Source: Maribacter sp.
Lineage (GTDB): Bacteria; Bacteroidota; Bacteroidia; Flavobacteriales; Flavobacteriaceae
Assembly (NCBI GenBank): GCA_018679695.1
Contig: JAHHKH010000021.1
Span: forward strand, 1-5,945
Length of the DNA stretch: 5,945 nt
Direction of reading: 5' to 3'
The notes under the pieces are model-generated. The model had not been told where the DNA came from, made no database searches, and was given only the letters and a program-made list of their open reading frames with translations. Within the stretch, counting starts at the first letter, position 1; each line of letters begins with the position of its first letter. Both the position numbers and the translations under genes were made by a program. Of the stretch, positions 1-5,683 are shown one piece after another.

Positions 1-2517
1 ATCCACAAAACGGATATCCCCTGGTTCGGGACCGGTGGAATTGGCATCAGGTAAAGCCGCACTGACCTCTGCCGCATTTTGATATAGACCATCGGTCTTG
101 TAACCATAAAAATGGCCCAAAGATTCACCTACGATTGTCCTATGTGTCTGTGCACCACCAATACCAGAGATAATCTGGGGAATCTGGCCCAAATCGGTGA
201 CTTCATTCTTTACAGTTGTAATATTACCACCAATATTGTATCTAAAATCCCCTATTTCATTGTTATAGTTGAAAGAAAATTCTATCCCGGAATTTTTTAT
301 CTGCCCGATATTCGCATCGGCCGGTAAAAAATAACCCGATACATAAGGTAATGGCAAACCGAGCAAGACATCATCGGTAGTTTTATTATAATAATCGGCC
401 GTCATCGTAAGCTTGCCTTTCAAAAAACTGGCATCTACCCCAATATCGGTCTGTGTACTGGTCTCCCATTTCAGATCGGCATTGGCAAAATTGGTCGGTG
501 TTGGCGCGTTCACAACAGTTTGGCCATCCCCAATAACGTAGAAAATATTGGTGTTCAAAGCGCTTAAGTAAGCAAAGTTCAAACCTGTAAACTGATTCCC
601 TGACTGACCCCAGCTTCCTCTAAGTTTAATATCATCGATAAAATCACTTTCAGGGAAAAAATCTTCCTGCGTCATTCTCCACCCCACTGAAATCGATGGG
701 AATACATCATCCCTATTGGGCCCTGCAAAGCGGGAAGTGGCATCCCTACGTATGTTTGCCGTTGCCAAATACTTTCCTTGGTAATTGTAACTTAAACGTC
801 CCAGCCATCCTTGTATAGTCCAAAGATCCGCCTCATTGGCGGCGGCCACTGCCGTACCTGTGGCAGGGAAATTGATATTAACAAGATTACGACCTTGTAT
901 CCTCACTTTATCAAACTTGAACTTAGTCTGTTCAAAACCTACCAACGCCGAAAGACTATGGTCGCCATCGCCAAAAGTCGTATCGTACTGAAGCGTAGCT
1001 GCAGTGGTCACGGTCAGTTCAACAGGGCGAGAGTCGATCCGTAATGATTGCCGTATTGAATTGCCGTCAAAAGAAGTTTCCGTTTGTAAAAAATCCCCGT
1101 CACCTACATTATAGTCTATACCCACGGAAGGTCTAAATTTCAATCCATTGATTATTTCCAATTCCCCATAAAAATTCCCAAGTACTTTTCGAGTCTGAAC
1201 GGTTGTAAGATTTACCCTGGGGTCTGTTCTAAAGACCAAATTGCTTGCTGATCCTTCCCCAATAGTGCCAGGATTTTCCTGATTGTAACCAAAGGGGCCA
1301 TTAGGATCAAAGATCTTGAAGTAAGGGGCATTGCCTGCCGAATTTGAACCGGCCAATAATCCACCACCTTCAGCCTGTGTGGAACGATCCGTGGAACTTA
1401 TTGTTAAAGACTGTCCAAAACGCAATCTATCACCTACTTTGATGTCTGAATTTGCCTTTAAGGAATACCGTTCAAAATCCTGTGCCAATTCGATACCTTC
1501 CTGATCCATGTAGCCGCCTGAAATAAAGTAATTGGCATTCTCATTGCCTCCACTCACGCTTACGTTATGGTTTTGTACGAACCCGGTTCTAAATACGGCA
1601 TCTTGCCAATCAACAAAGGGTTGTCCACTAAATTCTGAAACATCCCTTCCCAATTGTCCTTGAATATCAATATATTGTTCGACATTAAGAACATCTATTT
1701 GATCCCTGACCTGGCTTGAGGCCAAATAACCATTATAGGTTACAGAGGCTGCGCCTGCCTGACCTCTTTTTGTGGTCACGATAATTACCCCATTAGCTCC
1801 TCTTGCGCCATAAATTGCAGTTGAAGCGGCATCTTTCAATACGTCTATCGACTCAATATCATTAGGGTTGAGGGTTGCTAGCGGATTGGAGTCCGTCGTG
1901 GACGAGGTATTCACTGTAATGTTGGTTGTTTGTACCAAGGGAACACCATCGATTACCCAAAGCGGGTCATTTACCCCAGGGGTACCGACCCCACGAATAC
2001 GCACATTGATAGGAGCGCCAGGATCACCACTACGATTGGTAATATTAACTCCTGAAAGCGTTCCTGCCAATACTTGGTCTGGACTGGTTATCGGCTTTGA
2101 TATGATTTCCGCTGATCCAAGAGATCCTACAGATCCGGTTAAATCGGCTTTTCTTTGTGTACCATAACCTACCACGACCACCTCTGATAGGGCTTGGGCA
2201 TCCTCGGTTAAGGTAACATTGATTGTTGATCTTCCATTAACGTCGATTTCTTGGGCAGCGAAACCAACATAACTAAATACTAAAACAGCATCGCCATCGG
2301 CCGATATGGTATAATTACCATCAAAATCGGTCTGGGTACCATTAGTAGTTCCTTTCTCCACTACACTGGCCCCAGGTAAGGGTGATCCGGTATTATCCGA
2401 TACGGTTCCAGAAATGGCAACTTGCGCATAGATTGATTGTACCCCGAATAAAAGTACAATAATACATACTAGGCCATACGCCCGTATTTTATTGTGTCTC
2501 GTTAGGTTTTCTTTCAT
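1..2517 (-). CDS. SusC/RagA-family TonB-linked outer-membrane transporter (C-terminus cut by window edge)
   Basis: The minus-strand frame stays open for 839 codons from ATG at 2517-2515 to base 1, so the C-terminal part is missing (family members are usually about 1000 residues). Residues 1-31 form a signal peptide ending in SIYA before Q32. Residues about 35-103 are a carboxypeptidase-regulatory-like Ig domain (SGTVSDNTGSPLPGASV, then DFDGNYTI). A TonB-box-like stretch LSEVVVVGYGTQRKADLTGS covers about 110-129. The plug domain spans about 130-252 and holds RIRG, the PLWVIDGVP motif and the RagA/SusC signature DAASTAIYGARGANGVIIV. The rest reads as alternating beta-barrel strands, ending near GDIRFVD. 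Such proteins import oligosaccharides, peptides or other bulky nutrients across the outer membrane, powered by TonB-ExbBD, with a SusD lipoprotein lid. SusD would be expected just past the left edge. The substrate cannot be told from this sequence. Family assignment is firm. Confidence 0.96.
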   Translation of the reverse strand, partial: MKENLTRHNKIRAYGLVCIIVLLFGVQSIYAQVAISGTVSDNTGSPLPGASVVEKGTTNGTQTDFDGNYTISADGDAVLVFSYVGFAAQEIDVNGRSTINVTLTEDAQALSEVVVVGYGTQRKADLTGSVGSLGSAEIISKPITSPDQVLAGTLSGVNITNRSGDPGAPINVRIRGVGTPGVNDPLWVIDGVPLVQTTNITVNTSSTTDSNPLATLNPNDIESIDVLKDAASTAIYGARGANGVIIVTTKRGQAGAASVTYNGYLASSQVRDQIDVLNVEQYIDIQGQLGRDVSEFSGQPFVDWQDAVFRTGFVQNHNVSVSGGNENANYFISGGYMDQEGIELAQDFERYSLKANSDIKVGDRLRFGQSLTISSTDRSTQAEGGGLLAGSNSAGNAPYFKIFDPNGPFGYNQENPGTIGEGSASNLVFRTDPRVNLTTVQTRKVLGNFYGELEIINGLKFRPSVGIDYNVGDGDFLQTETSFDGNSIRQSLRIDSRPVELTVTTAATLQYDTTFGDGDHSLSALVGFEQTKFKFDKVRIQGRNLVNINFPATGTAVAAANEADLWTIQGWLGRLSYNYQGKYLATANIRRDATSRFAGPNRDDVFPSISVGWRMTQEDFFPESDFIDDIKLRGSWGQSGNQFTGLNFAYLSALNTNIFYVIGDGQTVVNAPTPTNFANADLKWETSTQTDIGVDASFLKGKLTMTADYYNKTTDDVLLGLPLPYVSGYFLPADANIGQIKNSGIEFSFNYNNEIGDFRYNIGGNITTVKNEVTDLGQIPQIISGIGGAQTHRTIVGESLGHFYGYKTDGLYQNAAEVSAALPDANSTGPEPGDIRFVD

Positions 2518-2570
2518 AATCAATTAGGTTTATGTTAGTTATTCTCGTTTTGAAAAAAATAATCCCCATA

Positions 2571-2582
2571 CATCATATGATG
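2571..2582. promoter_or_regulatory. Perfect 12-bp palindrome CATCATATGATG, possible operator
   Basis: CATCATATGATG equals its own reverse complement over all 12 bases. It sits 54 bases upstream of the susC-like start codon, where a repressor or activator of that gene could bind. No second copy was noticed in the window, so a regulator-binding role is inferred from position and symmetry only. Confidence 0.3.
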
Positions 2583-2851
2583 GAGGTATCAACAGTTAAT
2601 TACTTTATAATCCATTGCGTTATGCAACACAATAAGTGGGGGACGTATTATACAATTATCCACTACATTTTAAGATAACAGTTTTGATAATAGCGATATA
2701 AATGCCATTAATTCAGATTAAATATAACAATTTTTTAATAACATGATTATCAATTTCGTAGTCTTTGCCTTATTTTTTTGAATTCTAAGCAATAAAAAGA
2801 AATGTGTCCTGAAAAAAATTGTTTAATCCTATTTAGTGTGCATCAAAAATT

Positions 2852-2859
2852 TACTTTTG
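2852..2859 (+). promoter_or_regulatory. Bacteroidota-type -7 promoter element for the amidohydrolase gene
   Basis: TACTTTTG matches the Bacteroidota -7 consensus TAnnTTTG at every fixed base. It would start transcription near 2863-2866 and give a leader of about 70 bases before the ATG at 2937. The -33 TTG is not at the usual distance; the closest TTG (2819-2821) is 30 bases upstream, so this is a promoter candidate rather than a firm call. A weaker near-match, TATCTTTA, lies at 2888-2895. Confidence 0.4.
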
Positions 2860-2936
2860 GTATAACGGTCTTTACCATCAAATAAATTATCTTTAGGAAT
2901 CCTTTTTGGTCAAAATCATTAATTCCATTTCAGATC

Positions 2937-4028
2937 ATGAAAAACACCCTATACTTTTTAGTTGCCATTATAGCCCTATCGGCTTGTAAGCCAAAGTCAG
3001 AAAAGAATCCAACAGCTGAACCCCAGGACATATCTGTTGATATGCAGACCGTACGAAAAATAGATGTTCACGCGCATTTTAAGTATCCGCGAACCTATTT
3101 ACCCACCTTGTTCAAAAAATGGAATATGCAATCGGTGTTGGTCGATGTTTCCAAAGCTGACTCCACAGGGATTTCCAGAAGTTGGGATGCCTACGTAACA
3201 CATACAGCTGCAAATCCCGATTTGTTCTTTCTCTGCTCGTCATTTATAGGGGTTGGTATTGATGAACCTGATTTTGCACAGCAAACCATCGACCGGTTGA
3301 GTGAAGAGATCAATGCTGGGGCCCGTATGGTAAAGGTTTGGAAGAATTTTGGAATGGTCACCAAAGATAAGAACGGTACTTTTATACAAATAGACGATCC
3401 ACGGCTGCAGCCCATTTGGGATTATTTAAAAGACAAAGACATACCCGTAATAGCGCATATTGCTGAGCCTGAGCAGGCTTGGAGACCGCTCGATGACCCA
3501 AACAATCCACATTTTGGCTATTACACGAACAACCCACAGTATCATGCCTATAAAATTCCGGAAATTCCTTCCTACGAAACGATCATTGCCGCCAGGGATA
3601 GGTGGATTGAAAACAATCCTGAACTCAATATTTTATGTGCCCACCTTGGAAGCATGTCAAATCATGTTGAAAGGGTGGCCGAACGCCTGGACAAGTTTCC
3701 CAACATGCATGTAGAGACTGCGGCGCGGTTTGGGGATTTGGCAAGACAGGACACTAAAAAAGTGAGGGCATTTTTTGATCAATATCAAGATCGGATCATG
3801 TTCGGTTCTGACTATGGGAATTCAAGATTACAAGAAACCATGAGCCCTGCCGAGCTCGAGGAAGAGCAAATAAACCTCGATACGAACTATGAAACCCTAT
3901 GGAACTATTTAAGTGGCACGGACTCCTTGGTGGTGAGAGGTCAAAAAACATTGGGTCTAGGACTTTCTGCTGAACTTCTAAGTAAAGTCTACTATAAGAA
4001 CACAGCAAATTTTTTAAAGCTCGAGTAG
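2937..4028 (+). CDS. Lipoprotein amidohydrolase of the amidohydrolase-2 (ACMSD-like) family
   Basis: This complete gene encodes 363 residues. Residues 1-17 are a lipoprotein signal with lipobox LSAC (Cys17), so the enzyme should be membrane-anchored and outside the cytoplasm; the residues after Cys17 (KPKSEK) do not form a clear surface-export signal, which favours a periplasmic face. The body is a metal-dependent TIM-barrel hydrolase: the HxH metal motif is H45 and H47 (IDVHAH), followed by KVWKNFG at 133-139, H174 (VIAHIAEPEQ), H236 (CAHLGS) and the metal-binding D292 (FGSDYG). All expected metal ligands are present, so it is probably active. Relatives in this superfamily include lactonases, decarboxylases and hydrolases of small carboxylates; which reaction applies here cannot be read. 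It is divergent from a SusC-like transporter, suggesting a shared uptake and processing role. No Shine-Dalgarno precedes the ATG. The C-terminus (ANFLKLE) looks natural, so the gene appears intact. Confidence 0.93.
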   Translation: MKNTLYFLVAIIALSACKPKSEKNPTAEPQDISVDMQTVRKIDVHAHFKYPRTYLPTLFKKWNMQSVLVDVSKADSTGISRSWDAYVTHTAANPDLFFLCSSFIGVGIDEPDFAQQTIDRLSEEINAGARMVKVWKNFGMVTKDKNGTFIQIDDPRLQPIWDYLKDKDIPVIAHIAEPEQAWRPLDDPNNPHFGYYTNNPQYHAYKIPEIPSYETIIAARDRWIENNPELNILCAHLGSMSNHVERVAERLDKFPNMHVETAARFGDLARQDTKKVRAFFDQYQDRIMFGSDYGNSRLQETMSPAELEEEQINLDTNYETLWNYLSGTDSLVVRGQKTLGLGLSAELLSKVYYKNTANFLKLE

Positions 4029-4043
4029 GTTATTGGAAAGCCC

Positions 4044-4244
4044 TTGGCATATTTTTTAAACTCAAGTGGCGGCAAACCCTCCTTCACGGCGATTCGGTTG
4101 TTGCATTATACTTATCTTGTTTTCACTACCAATAGGATTATGGTGGAGAATAAGGATATCTATAAAAACCTACGGTTTTTAGAACTTGTCCGTGAAATGA
4201 ATTTACCCAATCCCGCCCCTTTGGTTTACGACCCTAAACTATAA
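4044..4244 (+). CDS. Short hypothetical ORF in frame behind the amidohydrolase stop; possibly a gene remnant
   Basis: This reading frame is the same as that of the amidohydrolase and begins five codons after its TAG stop (4026-4028). The first possible start is TTG at 4044, giving 66 residues; the first ATG is at 4140 and would give only 34 residues (MVENKDIYKNL to LVYDPKL). The C-terminal half has ordinary protein-like composition (ELVREMNLPNPAPLVYDPKL), while the first half is less convincing. I recognise no domain, signal peptide or membrane segment. It could be a small real protein, the tail of a decayed gene, or chance. No promoter or ribosome-binding signal supports it. Confidence 0.25.
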   Translation: MAYFLNSSGGKPSFTAIRLLHYTYLVFTTNRIMVENKDIYKNLRFLELVREMNLPNPAPLVYDPKL

Positions 4245-4342
4245 CCCCTTTCTTCGTAGTACCATAAAAAGAAAAGTACAATAGCGTTTAAGTTTAATAC
4301 AAGTATAGCGTTCAACTGCCCATCCATTCAAATTTGGCATAT

Positions 4343-4363
4343 GAAAATGGGAGAACCATTTTC
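4343..4363. terminator. Hairpin between convergent genes, weak terminator candidate
   Basis: GAAAATGG (4343-4350) and CCATTTTC (4356-4363) form a perfect 8-bp stem around a 5-base loop, GAGAA. It lies between the plus-strand amidohydrolase and the minus-strand K+ channel, where termination in both directions is expected. The stem is AT-rich and no T-run follows on either strand, so a classical intrinsic terminator is not shown. No better terminator was seen between 4245 and 4517. Confidence 0.25.
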
Positions 4364-4367
4364 CGTA

Positions 4368-4490
4368 TTAGATCTGCCCTGCCAACATCACCAAATAGAT
4401 AGATAAAGGATTCATGCCCACATTGGCGAAAAAAAGTAAACCTTGGAATAAAATGGCATAACTAATGAATGAAAAGGGGGATATAAAATC
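4368..4490 (-). pseudogene. Start-less hydrophobic reading frame, likely C-terminal remnant of a membrane protein gene
   Basis: On the minus strand a frame is open between the stop at 4493-4491 and the TAA at 4370-4368, giving 40 residues. They read like the end of a polytopic membrane protein: a hydrophobic run with SYAILFQGLLFFA, then NVGMNPLSIYLVMLAGQI before the stop. The only in-frame ATGs are internal (at 4415 and 4388), so this cannot be a full gene as it stands. It lies 24 bases past the stop of the K+ channel and on the same strand. I do not recognise the family. The most likely reading is debris of a deleted gene; a chance AT-rich hydrophobic frame is the alternative. Confidence 0.35.
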
Positions 4491-4517
4491 TTATCATATT
4501 ACCCAAATTATCCAGAA

Positions 4518-5246
4518 TTAAGATGTTTTTGGAAATTTGGCCGTATCCTGAATTTCCCTTGCTTTAGAAAGGGCAGATGCTACCAATCCCGCAGGAATTG
4601 TTACTATTCCTACACCAATAATCAGGACAAAGAATGTAAATATTTTGCCTCCAACTGTTATTGGATATACATCACCATAACCAACCGTAGTTAAAGTAAC
4701 TACTGACCACCATAGGCTATGGAAAACTGATGAAAATACATTAGGCTGGGCATCATTCTCAAAAAAGTAGATGCCACATGATGTAAGAAAAATGAATATT
4801 AATGTTACAATAAAGAATAGGACCATCTCTTCTTTGACTATCCCTGCGGCAATATTAATTCTTTGCAATGCCTTGTTATATCTGATCAGTTTCAAAGCCC
4901 TAAAGATCCTAAAGATCCTAAATGCCCTTAAAATCCTCATATCGAAGGCAATATTTAAATAAAATGGTAGAATGGCCAATAGATCAACTAAACCATAGAA
5001 ACTGAAAATATATCTAAAAGGTTTCTTGGCAACAAAAATTCTTAAAAGATATTCCAAAGAGAATATAACAATACAAAAGATTTCGAAACTGAATAAAAAA
5101 TCAACTATATACGCTTCATTGTTAGGAAGTGTTTCAATTGAAAATGCCACCAAAGACAGTATTATTAAAGCTTGAATTACATAATCAAATATTTTACCCT
5201 TTTTGGTTGAATTATCTTCGACTATACTTCTTATTTTCTCTCTCAT
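4518..5246 (-). CDS. Voltage-gated potassium channel (six-helix ion transport protein)
   Basis: This complete gene encodes 242 residues, and an in-frame TAA lies directly before the ATG (5246-5244), which fixes the start. The fold is that of a minimal Kv channel. S1 is about 20-38. S2 is about 48-70, with D49, E55, E65 and R69. S3 is about 82-99, with D88. S4 is about 101-125, with R104, R107, R110, R113, R116, K119, R122 and K125 at strict three-residue spacing. S5 is about 138-161. The pore helix leads to the selectivity filter TTVGYGD at 186-192, preceded by LWWSVVTL. S6 is about 201-226. It would form a tetramer in the inner membrane and pass K+ when the membrane depolarises. Only a short tail follows S6, with no cyclic-nucleotide or RCK domain. 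It is convergent to the amidohydrolase and appears monocistronic. It has low G+C (19 of 60 bases at 4621-4680). Confidence 0.96.
   Translation of the reverse strand: MREKIRSIVEDNSTKKGKIFDYVIQALIILSLVAFSIETLPNNEAYIVDFLFSFEIFCIVIFSLEYLLRIFVAKKPFRYIFSFYGLVDLLAILPFYLNIAFDMRILRAFRIFRIFRALKLIRYNKALQRINIAAGIVKEEMVLFFIVTLIFIFLTSCGIYFFENDAQPNVFSSVFHSLWWSVVTLTTVGYGDVYPITVGGKIFTFFVLIIGVGIVTIPAGLVASALSKAREIQDTAKFPKTS
4902..4919 (-). repeat. Two exact tandem 9-bp units inside the S4 coding region
   Basis: The plus strand shows AAAGATCCT twice in a row, which on the coding strand is AGGATCTTT twice and encodes R-I-F-R-I-F (residues 110-115). The unit length equals one turn of the S4 charge pattern, so slippage here would add or remove one gating charge without breaking the frame. 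Confidence 0.85.
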
Positions 5247-5302
5247 TTAAAAAGTGATGATTTTAATAATTGGCGGTTGCTACTGCGTTCAATTTAAAAA
5301 AT

Positions 5303-5310
5303 CAAATATA
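5303..5310 (-). promoter_or_regulatory. Bacteroidota-type -7 promoter element for the K+ channel gene
   Basis: On the minus strand this reads TATATTTG, a perfect match to TAnnTTTG. Transcription would start near 5297 and leave a leader of about 50 bases before the ATG at 5246. The nearest upstream TTGs on that strand lie 10 and 28 bases away (5321-5323 and 5339-5341), neither at the usual -33 spacing, so the call rests on the -7 element and its position. Confidence 0.45.
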
Positions 5311-5429
5311 TAATTTATATCAATTATTTAGTGATCATCAATTTCTGTTTCCTAATTGTTGTTTCCCTTAAAACCGAACTGTTTAAAAGTAGAATAACAA
5401 TCTTAATTCTAAACAGCAGTAAGGGTTAG

Positions 5430-5576
5430 TTCGCTACACGAAAGGACCAGAGAAGTGCCACCATTGCAAAAAGGCCCGAACGCCCGTTAAAGATCTGGCA
5501 GTTCTTTTACGGCGAGAGCCAGACGGTTCCTTGGCATTTAATCCTAAGAGCTACTGTTGGGTTCAAGCGATCCTGA
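5430..5576 (+). pseudogene. Start-less coding-like fragment, possibly the N-terminal part of a DUF421 (YetF-like) membrane protein gene
   Basis: The frame is open from after a TAG at 5427-5429 to TGA at 5574-5576, giving 48 codons with no ATG, GTG or TTG, so it cannot be translated as a gene of its own. The product has a basic start (ATRKDQRSATIAKRPERP), then FFYGESQTVPWHLILRATVGF split around a helix-like run, then the stop. The segment FYGES...HLILRA resembles, from memory, the start of DUF421 proteins, where a G-E/D motif precedes the first membrane helix with a conserved Arg-Ala; this identity is a guess. Base composition matches the gene to its right, not the AT-rich channel to its left. 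It is best read as a decayed or truncated gene. Confidence 0.3.
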
Positions 5577-5591
5577 CCTAAGGCCTTAAAA

Positions 5592-5623
5592 TTTCCGCTC
5601 CTGAAACTTTCTGCCTATCTTTG
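5592..5623 (+). promoter_or_regulatory. Promoter candidate for the LolA-like gene
   Basis: TATCTTTG at 5616-5623 matches the Bacteroidota -7 consensus TAnnTTTG exactly. At 21 bases upstream, within the usual spacing, there is TTT (5592-5594) instead of the consensus TTG, so the -33 element is weak. The expected start near 5628-5630 leaves a leader of about 55 bases. A perfect 10-bp palindrome (5579-5588) lies directly upstream and could bind a regulator. Confidence 0.5.
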
Positions 5624-5637
5624 GGAATAGGTGGGTG

Positions 5638-5652
5638 CCGCCTATTTGGCGG
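5638..5652 (+). other. GC-rich hairpin in the 5' leader of the LolA-like gene
   Basis: CCGCC (5638-5642) and GGCGG (5648-5652) pair perfectly around the loop TATTT. The hairpin lies just after the expected transcription start and 31 bases before the ATG. No T-run follows, so it is not a terminator. It may stabilise the message or affect translation, but it is too small to call a known RNA element. Confidence 0.4.
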
Positions 5653-5683
5653 AGATCTGCCCTCATTCAAAACGGTTGGCGAA

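Larger units (their letters stand above)
2518..2936. other. Divergent intergenic control region between susC-like and amidohydrolase genes
   Basis: These 419 bases separate two divergently transcribed genes and are strongly AT-rich, with no credible ORF. On the plus side a perfect TAnnTTTG element lies at 2852-2859. On the minus side no perfect TAnnTTTG was found; the nearest candidates (2554-2561, and 2844-2851 read on the minus strand) each miss one fixed base, so the susC-like promoter is not located. The leader in front of the susC-like ATG (AACATAAACCTAATTGATT) lacks a Shine-Dalgarno sequence, which is usual in Bacteroidota. The region also holds a perfect 12-bp palindrome at 2571-2582 and a short interrupted one, TTGC-N5-GCAA, at 2615-2627. 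Confidence 0.7.
5247..5683. other. Divergent intergenic region between the K+ channel and LolA-like genes
   Basis: These 437 bases hold no complete gene. The left part, up to about 5420, is AT-rich and carries the channel's promoter candidate at 5303-5310. The right part is much richer in G+C (32 of 60 bases at 5461-5520) and contains a coding-like fragment (5430-5576), a perfect 10-bp palindrome TAAGGCCTTA at 5579-5588, a promoter candidate at 5592-5623 and a leader hairpin at 5638-5652. Confidence 0.7.

Noticed and set aside
1868..2167. A 99-codon plus-strand ORF inside the susC-like gene.
   Set aside because: It lies opposite the conserved plug domain and RagA/SusC signature, so it is a shadow of that gene.
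5494..5523. TCTGGC and GCCAGA form a 6-bp inverted repeat, a possible structured RNA.
   Set aside because: The loop is 18 bases, no further supporting stems were found and the region fits a coding-like frame.
5560..5576. GGGTTCAAGCGATCC resembles the T-arm of a tRNA.
   Set aside because: No matching acceptor stem, anticodon arm or D-arm could be built from the preceding 80 bases, and the stretch fits better in the coding-like fragment.
4370..5663. The 11-mer AGATCTGCCCT occurs at 4370-4380 and 5653-5663, possibly flanking direct repeats around the K+ channel.
   Set aside because: A few repeated 11-mers are expected by chance in about 6 kb, the flanks do not match, and no mobile-element gene lies between them.
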